NCBI GenBank assembly: GCA_947497265.1
Contig: CANMFP010000017.1
Span: forward strand, 1 to 39,978
Reading direction: 5' to 3'
DNA: 39,978 nt
Origin: an uncultured Isoptericola sp.
Lineage (GTDB): Bacteria > Actinomycetota > Actinomycetes > Actinomycetales > Cellulomonadaceae
Shown piece after piece: positions 17,644-25,964 of the stretch (positions within the stretch are counted from its first letter, which is position 1; each line of letters opens with the position of its first letter). The notes beneath the pieces are model-generated. The model saw nothing but the letters and a program-made list of their open reading frames with translations, did not search any database and was not told where the DNA came from. Both the position numbers and the translations under genes were made by a program.

Positions 17644-18279
17644 ATGCGCCTGCACGTCACCGACCACCCGCTGGTCGCCCACAAGCTCAGCGTCCTGCGG
17701 GACGAGTCGACGCCCTCGCCCATCTTCCGGCTGCTGGTCGACGAGCTCGTCACCCTGCTCGCCTACGAGGCCACCCGTGACGTGCGGACCGTGCCCAAGG
17801 AGATCACCACCCCGGTCACCACGACGACGGGCGTCAAGCTGAGCGATCCCAGCCCGATCGTCATCCCGATCCTGCGCGCGGGCCTGGGCATGCTCGAGGG
17901 CATGACCCGCCTGCTCCCGACCGCCGAGGTCGGGTTCCTCGGTCTGCAGCGGGACGAGGAGACGTTCGAGGCCGTCACGTACGCCAACCGGCTGCCCGAC
18001 GACCTCACCGACCGCCAGGTGTTCCTGCTCGACCCGATGCTCGCCACCGGCGCCACCCTGGTCGCGGCGATCGACTACGTGCTCGAGCGCGGCGCCCACG
18101 ACGTCACGGCCGTGTGCCTGCTCGCCGCGCCGGAGGGGTTGCAGGTGCTCCAGGACGCGATCGGTGACCGCGTGGACGTGCAGGTCGTCGTCGCCGCCGT
18201 CGACGAACGGCTCAACGAGAAGAAGTACATCGTGCCGGGGCTCGGCGACGCCGGGGACCGGCTCTACGGCGTGGTGTGA
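17644..18279 (+). CDS. upp: Uracil phosphoribosyltransferase
   Basis: A 211-residue cytoplasmic enzyme making UMP from uracil and PRPP (pyrimidine salvage). Full family length with [16 protein letters not shown] at the start, PILRAGLGM, the PRPP loop [18 protein letters not shown], and a C-terminal uracil-binding region near [12 protein letters not shown]. The ATG at 17644 is chosen: TACGGT lies seven bases before it, as for a leaderless mRNA, and residues upstream are not conserved in the family. Confidence 0.97.
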   Translation: MRLHVTDHPLVAHKLSVLRDESTPSPIFRLLVDELVTLLAYEATRDVRTVPKEITTPVTTTTGVKLSDPSPIVIPILRAGLGMLEGMTRLLPTAEVGFLGLQRDEETFEAVTYANRLPDDLTDRQVFLLDPMLATGATLVAAIDYVLERGAHDVTAVCLLAAPEGLQVLQDAIGDRVDVQVVVAAVDERLNEKKYIVPGLGDAGDRLYGVV

Positions 18280-18313
18280 GCGACCGCGTGGCGTGAGCGA
18301 CGGCCGTCCCGCG

Positions 18314-21300
18314 TCAGCGGTACTCGCAGAGGCCCGTCTTCTCCCACTGCTTCCACTGGCCCATCCACACGCCGTCCCACTGCTCGGACTCGTACCAGCG
18401 CTTGCCGTGGTCGTGACCCTTGCCACGATCACGGCCCTTGCCGTGACCGTGCTCGCTGGCGGGCGGCGCGCCGTCCCAGCCGAGGTAGCGGTAGGCGTGG
18501 CCGTTCCACGACCGCACGTCGCCGCTGGCGTACTTCGCTCCCCAGGCGATCCGTTCGGCACACCACCCGGCCTCTGCCGCAGTGAACGTCTCGACCTCGA
18601 GCTTCGTCGACCAGTCGCCGGCGGTCACCGTCCACGTCCCGCCCTGACGGCCGTCGACGCGTCGGCTCTCGACCGCACCCGTCTCGCCGGCCGCCACGAC
18701 GATCTTCTGGGCGTGGCCGTGCGGGCCCTCGACGCGGAAGGTCGTGCGCACGGTCGATCGGCTGTTGTCGAGAAGCACACCGACCTTCCGCCACGACGTG
18801 GCGTGATCGCCGTGCAGGTCCATCTGGACGTCACCCTCGTCGAGGCGGGCCCGGGGGTCACGGACGACGCACCGGGCGGAGTCGTGCGACGCCTCCCGCT
18901 CGGCGGTGAACTCGCGCCCCTCGATGGTGCGTGCGAGGCGGACGGTCACGCTCCCTGAGCCGGTGCGCCACGAACCGTCGTCGATCACGAACCGGGTGGA
19001 TCCGCGTGCCGCGAGGGCCCGCGTCTCGACACCCTCCCCGCGGCGCAGCAGCATCGCCGCCCAGGCCCGGTGGTCGTCTCCGGCGACCTCCACGACGACC
19101 TGCGCGGTTCCCGCGTCGCACTGCGCGGCGGCGGAGACGTCGACGGCGGCCGGCCATCCGGGCGCCTCGGCACAGCTGTCGAAGCCGACGTCGATCCCCC
19201 GCAGCTCGACGCCGTCGGCGAGCACGGTGCCGGACGCCGTGCCCCAGGGGACGCTCAGCTCGAGGGTGCCCTTCGCCCCGGCGGCGAGGCGGACCTCGTC
19301 GGTGCTCCCGCCGGCCCGGGCCCTGAAGACCACCGGCAGGGTCGAGCCCGTGTTGTCGACCGGGATGGTGAAGGTGCGCGTCGACGTCTCGCTCGCGGCG
19401 TCGTAGGTGCAGGCCTCCGCCGCCTCGGCCCGGCCCGCGGCGGGGGCGATCCGCGCTCCGTCGTAGGCGGCGGTCGGGGCGACGGCCGGCACGACGCCGG
19501 AGGTCGGCTGGTCGCCGTCGGAGTCGGTCACCCATCGGTACAGGTTGAACGTGGCGGTGCCGGCGGCGAGATCGCCGCCACCGGTCGTGCGCCCGAGGTC
19601 GACCGACTCCCCCGCGCCGAGACGCACGGCGTCGGTGGTCCCGCCGGCGGCCGTCAGCGACGCCTGCATCGGTTCGCCCGTCCGGTTGGTGATCGTGCCC
19701 TCGATGCGGACCTTCCCGCCGTCGTTGAGCACGGTGGCCGCTGTCTGCACGTCCCAGCTCGGGTCGTAGCACTCGGCGGAGCCGTGGGTCCCGGCCGTGA
19801 CCGTCCGGCTGTACGTGGTGCCGCCGACCACCGTCGACACCGTCCAGGTGCCGGCGCCGGCGGGGACGCGCAGCCCGTCGGGTGCCGTGAGCGTCGTCGA
19901 CTCGCCCGGGGCCAGCGTCGAGGGGGTCGAGACCTTCGTGCCGGCGGCCTCGAGCGTGGCGGAGATCGTGCGGCCGGTGAGGTTGGTGTAGGTGCCGGTG
20001 ACGACGGCGTCCGCCGTGGCCAGCCCGCCGGTGGCGCGGCACGACGCCTGCATCGACGACACCCCGGCGTTGGCACCCTGCCACCCGCGGGGCGCCGTGA
20101 CGACGGCGACGGAGCGGACCGTCGGGACGCCATCCAGCGCGGGGACCACCGTGACGTCGTAGCTGCCCTGCGCGGTGGTGCCGTCGGCGACCACGGCGGC
20201 GCTGCCCGAGACGGACTCTCCGGGAGCGAGCCCGGCCCCCGTGCACAGCCACACCGAGGCGCCGTCGTCGGCCGAACCGTCGCGGGCGGTGCAGTCGAGT
20301 CCTCCACCGACGCCGTGCGGGACGAGCCCGGCAGGGACGCGGACCTTCGCCGTCCATCCGGCGTCGACCGGCTGGTCGCCGCTGTTCCGCACGGTGAAGG
20401 GGATCTCTGCCAGGCCAGGGTTGGCGACGGAGGTCGCGCCGGCGGCCGCTGCGGTGAGCTCCGGGCCGAAGTACTCGACCCGGACCGGATCGAGCGCGAC
20501 GCTGCGGGCGTCCACGCCGTCGGCCCACGTCTGCGCGGAGACGGTGTACGAGCCGCCGTCCCGCACGACGAGAGGGACGGTCACGGTCCGCGCCTCGCCC
20601 GGCGCCAGCGTGCCCACAGCGCAGAGGGTGTCCTGCGGCCTCGTCGTCGGGGTGCAGGCCAACGACTCGGACGTCGGGCGATAGGGACCGACGGAGGCGC
20701 CGGACGGCGTCGACGTCGACGCGAGCCGGACGCCCTCGGGGAGCGTGAGGAGCACGTGCGATCCAGCGGCCGCGACCTCGCCGAGGTTCGTGACCCGCAG
20801 CGCCAGGTCGTTCGTGACCCGCGGCTCGAGGTCGGCGTCCGGTTCGGCGACGGCGACGACCACCTCGGCGGGCGTCGGGACGTGGACGTCGTCCGAGACC
20901 AGCTCGGCTTCCTTCAGGAAGGGGACGTTCGCCGGGTCCGTCGGGTCGTCGCTCGGTGCCGGCGTCGGGTCGCTCGGTGCCGGCGTCGGGTCGGCGGAGG
21001 GCCACGGCAGGCTCTCGGCGGAGTGCAGCGGAGGCTCCGGGACCCCCGGGGGTTCCTCGGAACCAATCGCACCGAGCACGCTGACCACCCCGGCGGCAGC
21101 GACGGCCACAGCGCCGGTGGAGGCCGCCACGGTCGCTCCCGAGACCCCGGCCGTGGTCGCGGCGACGGCAGTGGTCGTCGTGCTGGCGGTGACCGTGGTC
21201 GCTCCAGCGGTGGCAGCAGTCGCGGCACCTCCGGTCGCGGCACCACCTGTCGCCGCGCCCGCGGTGGTGGTCGTGCCGGCAGCGGCACCGACCCCGGCCG

Positions 21301-22237
21301 AGACGCCCGAGGTGGCCCCCGCCGTCGCGCCCCCGACCGATCCCGTGACGCCCGCACCGACACCACCCGCGGTGCCCGCGGCACCGGCGGCACCCGCAGC
21401 TCCGACCGCGCCTCCGGTGACGAGACCCAGCGGCAGCGCCCCCAGCACTGCCATCCCGGCCACACCGACGACCAGCGGCGCGACGACGCCACGCATGCCG
21501 TGCGCCACGTCGCCCAGCTCGAGGACCAACGTCCGGCAGTCGCCGCAGCCGTCGAGGTGGGTGTCGACCTGGGCGATCTCGCGGCGGGCGAGGCTGCCCC
21601 GGACGTACCCGCCGAGCAGCGCGTTGACCTTGCGGCACGAGTCGGCGGGCTCCGCCGTGAGGTGCTCCTGCAGGTAACCGACCCGCAGCCCTTCGCGCGC
21701 GCGGTAGGCGAGGGCGGAGACCCCGTTGGGCGTGAGCCCCAGGATCGGCGCCACCTGGGCGGGCGTGAGCTGTTCGATCTCGGTGTACCACAGCACCGCC
21801 TGCCACCGTTCCGGCAGCCCCTGGTAGGCCCGCGCCACGATGGTGCTCTCGAACCCGGCCAGCGCGGGGTCCTCGGGCGAGGCCGACGGGCCGAGGGCGG
21901 CCTCGAAGGTCCAGTCGTCCGCCGTCGGGCGCGTGCGCTGAGCACGGCGAGCGAGGTCGGCGGCGAGCCGACGCACCACGGTGAAGAGGTAGGCCCGGAA
22001 GTGGGTGTCGGGGCCGTCGCCGTGCTGCAGGACCCCCAGCACGCGGTGGAACGCCTCGGAGACCACGTCGTCCGCGTCGCTCACCGTCGTGACGTACTGG
22101 CGGGCGAGGACCCGCGCCGCAGAGGCGTGCCGCTCGTAGAGGGCGCCATAGGCGTCGAGACTGCCGCTGCGCACCTCAAGGATCAGCTCGCCATCGCTGG
22201 GAGCTGATCCGTCCGAACCCACGTAGACGTCGGTCAC
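18314..22237 (-). CDS. ECF sigma factor fused to zinc anti-sigma motif, membrane helix and large extracellular region
   Basis: A 1,307-residue fusion. Residues about 20-100 are sigma region 2 (YERHASAARVLARQYV, SDADDVVSEAFHRVL) and about 130-190 region 4 (LPERWQAVLWYTEIEQ, then a helix-turn-helix). Residues 227-234 read HLDGCGDC, the Hx3CxxC zinc motif of ZAS anti-sigma factors. A membrane helix follows (about 251-274), an Ala/Thr/Gly-rich low-complexity stretch (about 275-390), a Pro-rich linker, several CARDB/DUF11-like beta domains and a C-terminal module with WGAKYASGDVRSWNGHAY, close to CBM5/12 modules. ECF groups with such extensions are known in actinobacteria; the mechanism is inferred to be release of the sigma part on extracellular signal. 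GTG start at 22237, with a weak ribosome site. Confidence 0.88.
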   Translation of the reverse strand: MTDVYVGSDGSAPSDGELILEVRSGSLDAYGALYERHASAARVLARQYVTTVSDADDVVSEAFHRVLGVLQHGDGPDTHFRAYLFTVVRRLAADLARRAQRTRPTADDWTFEAALGPSASPEDPALAGFESTIVARAYQGLPERWQAVLWYTEIEQLTPAQVAPILGLTPNGVSALAYRAREGLRVGYLQEHLTAEPADSCRKVNALLGGYVRGSLARREIAQVDTHLDGCGDCRTLVLELGDVAHGMRGVVAPLVVGVAGMAVLGALPLGLVTGGAVGAAGAAGAAGTAGGVGAGVTGSVGGATAGATSGVSAGVGAAAGTTTTAGAATGGAATGGAATAATAGATTVTASTTTTAVAATTAGVSGATVAASTGAVAVAAAGVVSVLGAIGSEEPPGVPEPPLHSAESLPWPSADPTPAPSDPTPAPSDDPTDPANVPFLKEAELVSDDVHVPTPAEVVVAVAEPDADLEPRVTNDLALRVTNLGEVAAAGSHVLLTLPEGVRLASTSTPSGASVGPYRPTSESLACTPTTRPQDTLCAVGTLAPGEARTVTVPLVVRDGGSYTVSAQTWADGVDARSVALDPVRVEYFGPELTAAAAGATSVANPGLAEIPFTVRNSGDQPVDAGWTAKVRVPAGLVPHGVGGGLDCTARDGSADDGASVWLCTGAGLAPGESVSGSAAVVADGTTAQGSYDVTVVPALDGVPTVRSVAVVTAPRGWQGANAGVSSMQASCRATGGLATADAVVTGTYTNLTGRTISATLEAAGTKVSTPSTLAPGESTTLTAPDGLRVPAGAGTWTVSTVVGGTTYSRTVTAGTHGSAECYDPSWDVQTAATVLNDGGKVRIEGTITNRTGEPMQASLTAAGGTTDAVRLGAGESVDLGRTTGGGDLAAGTATFNLYRWVTDSDGDQPTSGVVPAVAPTAAYDGARIAPAAGRAEAAEACTYDAASETSTRTFTIPVDNTGSTLPVVFRARAGGSTDEVRLAAGAKGTLELSVPWGTASGTVLADGVELRGIDVGFDSCAEAPGWPAAVDVSAAAQCDAGTAQVVVEVAGDDHRAWAAMLLRRGEGVETRALAARGSTRFVIDDGSWRTGSGSVTVRLARTIEGREFTAEREASHDSARCVVRDPRARLDEGDVQMDLHGDHATSWRKVGVLLDNSRSTVRTTFRVEGPHGHAQKIVVAAGETGAVESRRVDGRQGGTWTVTAGDWSTKLEVETFTAAEAGWCAERIAWGAKYASGDVRSWNGHAYRYLGWDGAPPASEHGHGKGRDRGKGHDHGKRWYESEQWDGVWMGQWKQWEKTGLCEYR

Positions 22238-22339
22238 GTCGCAACCCGCTTCTTCGTCACTCCCCCGAGCGTGCCCGCACCCAGCAGAGCACGGACGGCG
22301 TCACTCTACGCTGGATCATGGCCGGCGGGGTGCTGGGCG

Positions 22340-22372
22340 GAGGGTGAATCATCAGTGGCGCGATTCACCCTC
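22340..22372. promoter_or_regulatory. Inverted repeat between divergent regulators
   Basis: A perfect 11-bp inverted repeat, GAGGGTGAATC (22340-22350) and GATTCACCCTC (22362-22372), spaced by 11 nt. It lies between the divergent ECF-fusion gene and the GGDEF-like gene, 103 bp and 53 bp from their starts. Its position suits an operator acting on one or both genes. Confidence 0.55.
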
Positions 22373-22424
22373 ACCGGCTGGCGCGAACTGCGTCATGATG
22401 GAGACCTATGAAAGTCCCTCCACC

Positions 22425-23186
22425 ATGAGTTTCCCACCCAGCGGTGCACCCGCCGCCGCCACCCGTGAACGCTGGCGCACCGCCAGCCTCACGGAGGTAT
22501 GGCTGCGCCCCGGCGACTGGTACCACCCTGCCGTGGACGCGCTGGTCGAGGCGGTCGAGGCGGGGCGCAGCCCGGAGGCTGCCTCGCACCGGCTGGGCAC
22601 GGCACGCAGCGCCGCGGGCATCGGCCTCGACGAGACGCTGGACGACGTCGCCTGCCTCTACCGGTCCGTCGGGGCGCCGCTCGACGTGGATGCGGTCCGC
22701 GGTGCCGCGCAGGGCTGGGTGCTGGTGCGCGAGCGGGACCCGGCACCCCGGGGCATCCGCGACCCTGCCACCGGGCTGCCGACGTCCGCCTACCTCGGCG
22801 AACGGCTGCGGGAGACGTACGGCCGCGCCGCCGGGAACGAGCAGGACGCCTCCGACTCGCACTGCCTCGTCGTCCTCGACGTGGCGGTGGACGAGCTGGA
22901 CGCCTGGCAGCGCATGGGGCGGGCCGCGTCGGTCGGCAGGACGCTGGGACAGGTCTTCGGTGACGGCCACCCGATGGCGTCGCTCAGCGACGGCGTGTTC
23001 GCGGTCCTCTGTGAGCGGAGCGCCGCCACGGCACGGCTGGCGCAGTCGGTCCGCAAGATCGTCGAGCGCAACGCGGAGGTCCTGGGCGTCGCGGAGAGCC
23101 TGCGCCGCCCGGTGCGCGTGTGGGTCGAGCGGCTGCCGGAGTCCCACCAGGCCGCCCTGGAGCTGATGCGGAACCTGCGCCGCTGA
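22425..23186 (+). CDS. Degenerate GGDEF-like protein
   Basis: A 253-residue cytoplasmic protein. Residues about 15-110 are helical and not recognised. Residues about 115-245 look like a GGDEF fold: RDPATGLPTSAYLGERL matches the DxLTGLxNRxxL entry helix and HCLVVLDVAVDELDAW the central strand. The active-site turn reads SLSDGVFAVL in place of GGDEF, so cyclic di-GMP synthesis is unlikely; a regulatory or binding role is inferred. The start is uncertain: ATG codons at 22395, 22398 and 22425 are in frame. I chose 22425, with TATGAA about 11 bp before it. A 20-bp terminator follows. Confidence 0.7.
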   Translation: MSFPPSGAPAAATRERWRTASLTEVWLRPGDWYHPAVDALVEAVEAGRSPEAASHRLGTARSAAGIGLDETLDDVACLYRSVGAPLDVDAVRGAAQGWVLVRERDPAPRGIRDPATGLPTSAYLGERLRETYGRAAGNEQDASDSHCLVVLDVAVDELDAWQRMGRAASVGRTLGQVFGDGHPMASLSDGVFAVLCERSAATARLAQSVRKIVERNAEVLGVAESLRRPVRVWVERLPESHQAALELMRNLRR

Positions 23187-23196
23187 CCGGCCGTCC

Positions 23197-23240
23197 CATG
23201 ACGAGGGCCCCGGACGCTGCCGTCCGGGGCCCTCGTCATG
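23197..23240. terminator. Strong bidirectional hairpin terminator
   Basis: A 20-bp perfect stem (23197-23216 with 23221-23240, loop CTGC) lies between the stops of the convergent GGDEF-like and DUF1540 genes and should end transcription from both sides. Confidence 0.85.
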
Positions 23241-23252
23241 TCCGGCGACCTG

Positions 23253-23561
23253 TCATGCCGTGGTGAAGGTGAGACAGTCCGCGTGGCTCGGGTCCTGCGG
23301 TCCGGCGCCGACGCGGATGGCGCTGGCCGCACACTCCAGGTCCTCGTTGTGGACACAGTCCGTGCGCTGGCAGGCACCGACGTGCGCCACGACCTTCTCG
23401 AGCCCGCCCTTGGTGCTGAGCGGGATGAACGTCGCGCAGGAGGCGTCCCCGGGGACGCCCGCGATCGTCACGGCCCCCGCGTGGCAGTCGTGGTCGTGGT
23501 TGTAGCTGCAGCCGTCCACGGTGCAGCTGGTGACCTCGGGCATCTCCATCAGGGTGGTCAT
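23253..23561 (-). CDS. DUF1540 Cys-rich protein
   Basis: A 102-residue protein with two DUF1540 units, each with four Cys or His/Cys ligands: CTVDGCSYNHDHDCHAG (about residues 13-29) and CQRTDCVHNEDLECAAS (about 65-81). Such units are presumed to bind metal, but no function is established. The ATG at 23561 is chosen for its GAGGAG upstream; the longer reading to 23651 lacks a ribosome site and runs through an AT-rich control region. A strong terminator follows. Confidence 0.8.
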   Translation of the reverse strand: MTTLMEMPEVTSCTVDGCSYNHDHDCHAGAVTIAGVPGDASCATFIPLSTKGGLEKVVAHVGACQRTDCVHNEDLECAASAIRVGAGPQDPSHADCLTFTTA

Positions 23562-23602
23562 GATCTCGCTCCTCGCGTCAGGTCTCGCACTCGCCGATAT
23601 CT

Positions 23603-23673
23603 CGATGATAGGCGTGAATGAGATTCCTGCACAGGAAAGCGAGATATTCACCAGCGGTAAGGAAAGCCTTACC
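23603..23673 (-). promoter_or_regulatory. AT-rich control region of the DUF1540 gene
   Basis: This gap is much richer in A/T than the chromosome around it. On the minus strand a -10-like TATCAT (23608-23603) is preceded by an inverted repeat TTCCTG-CA-CAGGAA (23624-23637) near the -35 position, and by a second perfect repeat GGTAAGG-AAAG-CCTTACC (23656-23673). The second resembles half-sites of DtxR/IdeR iron boxes, but its spacing differs. Control by a metal- or stress-responsive factor is a guess. Confidence 0.45.
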
Positions 23674-23720
23674 AGAGAAGAATCTATTGACGAAAGAATG
23701 CCGTTCCTGAAAGCAGGCGC

Positions 23721-24173
23721 TCAGTCGCGGTGCGGCGCCGGGCGCCACAGCACGAGCGCTCCGCCCTGCTCGCGGCGCGACTCGACGTACAGCTCGGTGC
23801 GCCGCACCCGCTGCCCGCGCGGCACCGCCACCACGTCGCCACCGGTCCCGGCGGCGAACACGCGGCCCTCGGCACGCTCGCGCTCGGCCAGGAGGCTCGC
23901 GAGCTCGTCCAGGCGGTGCTCGAGCACCATGACGTGCTGCTCGAGGTCGAGGATGCGCTTGACCCCGGCGAGGTTGATGCCCTCGCTCTGCGCGAGGTGC
24001 TGCACCTCGAGCAGGCGGGCCACGTCGCGGCGGGAGTAGCGCCGTCCGCGGCCACGGGTCCGCCGCGGCACGACCAGTCCGAGCCGGTCGTACTGGCGCA
24101 GCGTCTGCGGGTGCAGCCCCGTGAGCTGCGCGGCCTGCGAGACCGTCAGCACGGGTGCGTCGTCGGTGACCAT
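23721..24173 (-). CDS. hspR: Heat-shock repressor HspR
   Basis: A 150-residue MerR-family repressor. The winged helix-turn-helix reads VSQAAQLTGLHPQTLRQYDRLG, then a basic wing (RRTRGRGRRYSRRDV), and a coiled dimerisation helix at about 75-110. In actinobacteria HspR binds HAIR operators with DnaK as co-repressor, so the operon regulates itself. The ATG has a perfect AAGGAGG upstream. It is the last gene of dnaK-grpE-dnaJ-hspR, 43 bp after dnaJ. Two HAIR sites lie in front of dnaK, which supports the assignment. Confidence 0.95.
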   Translation of the reverse strand: MVTDDAPVLTVSQAAQLTGLHPQTLRQYDRLGLVVPRRTRGRGRRYSRRDVARLLEVQHLAQSEGINLAGVKRILDLEQHVMVLEHRLDELASLLAERERAEGRVFAAGTGGDVVAVPRGQRVRRTELYVESRREQGGALVLWRPAPHRD

Positions 24174-24216
24174 GTGGACCTCCTTCGCTCCCTGACGTGG
24201 TCCGGCGGACCAGCCC

Positions 24217-25206
24217 TTACTGTGCGGCCTGGGCGGCCAGCGCGGCGCGCACGTCCTCGCCGTCGGCCTCCGCGGCGAACTCCTCCAGAGCCTTCTTCGC
24301 TGCCCGGCTCAGCTTCTGCGGCACCACCACCTGCACGCTCACGAGCAGGTCGCCGGTACGCTTCGCCGTCGCCACGCCGCGGCCCTTGACGCGCAGCACC
24401 CGGCCCGACGGCGTGCCCGCCGGCACCTTGAGCCGCACCTTCTCGCCCGAGAGCGTCGGGACCTCGGCCGTGGTGCCCAGCGCGGCCTCCGCGAAGGTGA
24501 CCGGGAGGGTGATGCGCAGGTTGACGCCGTCGATCGAGAACACCGGGTGCTCGCTGACGTGCACCGCGATGAGCAGGTCGCCCGCGGCCCCGCCGGCCGT
24601 GCCCGGACGGCCCTTGCCGCGCAGCCTGATCTTCTGCCCGTCGTGCACCCCGGCGGGTATGCGCGCGGTGATCTTCTTGCCGTCCACGGTGAGCTCGACC
24701 GTGGTGCCCTCGACGGCGGCGCGGAACGGGAGCGTGGCGCGCGTCTCGACGTCTGGCCCCCGGCGCTGCTGCGGGCCGCCGAACCCGGCCGGTCGGCCGC
24801 CGCCCGCGCCGCCGAACATCGAGCCGAGGATGTCCTCGAACCCCGCACCGCCGGACTGGTACTGCTGGTACTGCGACCCGGGGCGCGCTCCACCGCCGAA
24901 CATCGAGCTGAAGACGTCCTCGAACCCACCGGACGCGCCGCCCGGGCCCGCGTTGAAGCGCGCGCCGCCACCGGCCATCGACCGCACGGCGTCGTACTGC
25001 TGGCGCTGCTCGGTGTCCGAGAGCACCGCGTAGGCCTCGCCGATCTCCTTGAACCGGGACTCGGCGGAGGCGTCACCGGGGTTCTGGTCCGGGTGGTACT
25101 GGCGGGCCAGCTTGCGGTATGCCTTCTTGATGGCCGCCTGGTCGGCGTCCTTGGGGACGCCGAGCGCGGCGTAGAAGTCCTTCTCGATCCAGTCCTGACC
25201 GGTCAC
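24217..25206 (-). CDS. dnaJ: DnaJ co-chaperone lacking the zinc domain
   Basis: A 329-residue J-protein that stimulates DnaK ATPase and delivers clients. The J domain (about 8-75) carries the HPD motif in YHPDQNPGD. A Gly/Phe-rich region (about 78-150) has two FEDVFSSMFGG/FEDILGSMFGG repeats. Two beta-barrel substrate domains follow (about 155-305). The CxxCxGxG zinc repeats of classical DnaJ are absent, making it a type II (CbpA-like) member. The GTG start at 25206 has AGGAAGGG upstream. It is preceded by a 101-bp gap holding a long inverted repeat. Confidence 0.95.
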   Translation of the reverse strand: MTGQDWIEKDFYAALGVPKDADQAAIKKAYRKLARQYHPDQNPGDASAESRFKEIGEAYAVLSDTEQRQQYDAVRSMAGGGARFNAGPGGASGGFEDVFSSMFGGGARPGSQYQQYQSGGAGFEDILGSMFGGAGGGRPAGFGGPQQRRGPDVETRATLPFRAAVEGTTVELTVDGKKITARIPAGVHDGQKIRLRGKGRPGTAGGAAGDLLIAVHVSEHPVFSIDGVNLRITLPVTFAEAALGTTAEVPTLSGEKVRLKVPAGTPSGRVLRVKGRGVATAKRTGDLLVSVQVVVPQKLSRAAKKALEEFAAEADGEDVRAALAAQAAQ

Positions 25207-25233
25207 GACGTCCCTTCCTCACCTTCTCCGACG

Positions 25234-25305
25234 GTTGTGGGCGCGATTTCTGGCCCGTTTTGCCCGTGATGGCCGGGTATGGAGCCCAGAAATCGCGCCC
25301 ACAAC
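25234..25305. repeat. Perfect 20-bp inverted repeat in the grpE-dnaJ gap
   Basis: GTTGTGGGCGCGATTTCTGG (25234-25253) and its exact complement (25286-25305) are separated by 32 nt. It begins two bases beyond the grpE stop and ends 28 bp before dnaJ. As RNA it would form a strong hairpin inside the operon, able to attenuate transcription or protect the upstream dnaK-grpE mRNA. It may also be a dispersed palindromic element. Confidence 0.8.
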
Positions 25306-25307
25306 GA

Positions 25308-25964
25308 TCACTCGGGTCCGACGACGCCTACGCGGGCGGCGCGGACCACCTTGTCACCGATGCGGTAGCCCGGCTCGATCACCAGGTTGATCGTGGCGAC
25401 CTCGACCTCGGCGTCCGCGTTGTGCATCAGCGCCTCGTGCAGCGTGGGGTCGAACTCCTCGCCCACGCGGCCGAACCGCTCGATGCCGAACTTCGTCAGC
25501 GACGCGTCGAGCTTCTCCGCGATGGCCGCCATCGGGCCCGACAGCTCGGCGTGCTGCTTGGCACGCTCGATGTCGTCGAGGACCGGCAGCAGCGCGACGA
25601 GCACGTCCTGCGTGCCCTGGGTCCGCGCGACCTCCTGGTCGCGCAGCGCCCGGTTGCGGTAGTTCGTGAAGCTCGCGCGCTCCCGCTGCAGGGCGTCGAG
25701 GTTCTCCGCCGCCTGGGCCTTGGCCCGCAGCAGCTCGGAGTCCTCGACCGCCTCGCCCGAGGGCTCGAAGTCGAGCGCCTCCAGCGGGTCGCCGGCGTCG
25801 GCCGCCGCACCCGCGCCGTCGGCCGCGTCCGACGGCGCGGCCTCCGGACGCTTCTCGCCCGAGGTGGGGTCGACCTTGCGCTTGTCCCGGAACTGGAAGG
25901 GGGTGTCCCCCGAGCGGCCCTCCTCGGGCTGCTCGGGGGTTCCCTGCGTCTCGTCGGGCGTCAC
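25308..25964 (-). CDS. grpE: Nucleotide exchange factor GrpE
   Basis: A 218-residue exchange factor that releases ADP from DnaK. The acidic, Ala/Glu-rich N-terminus (1-75) is followed by the long helix with [20 protein letters not shown] and the beta domain with [17 protein letters not shown] and [18 protein letters not shown]. The GTG start overlaps the dnaK stop (25961-25964), so translation is coupled. The length is usual for actinobacteria. Confidence 0.96.
   Translation of the reverse strand: MTPDETQGTPEQPEEGRSGDTPFQFRDKRKVDPTSGEKRPEAAPSDAADGAGAAADAGDPLEALDFEPSGEAVEDSELLRAKAQAAENLDALQRERASFTNYRNRALRDQEVARTQGTQDVLVALLPVLDDIERAKQHAELSGPMAAIAEKLDASLTKFGIERFGRVGEEFDPTLHEALMHNADAEVEVATINLVIEPGYRIGDKVVRAARVGVVGPE

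Noticed and set aside
19070-22207. A 1,045-codon + strand frame opposite the ECF fusion
   Set aside because: Composition is typical of an antisense shadow; the minus strand has sigma and zinc motifs in order.
23656-23673. DtxR/IdeR iron box
   Set aside because: Half-sites look similar but spacing between them does not fit the 19-bp consensus, so I list it only as an inverted repeat.
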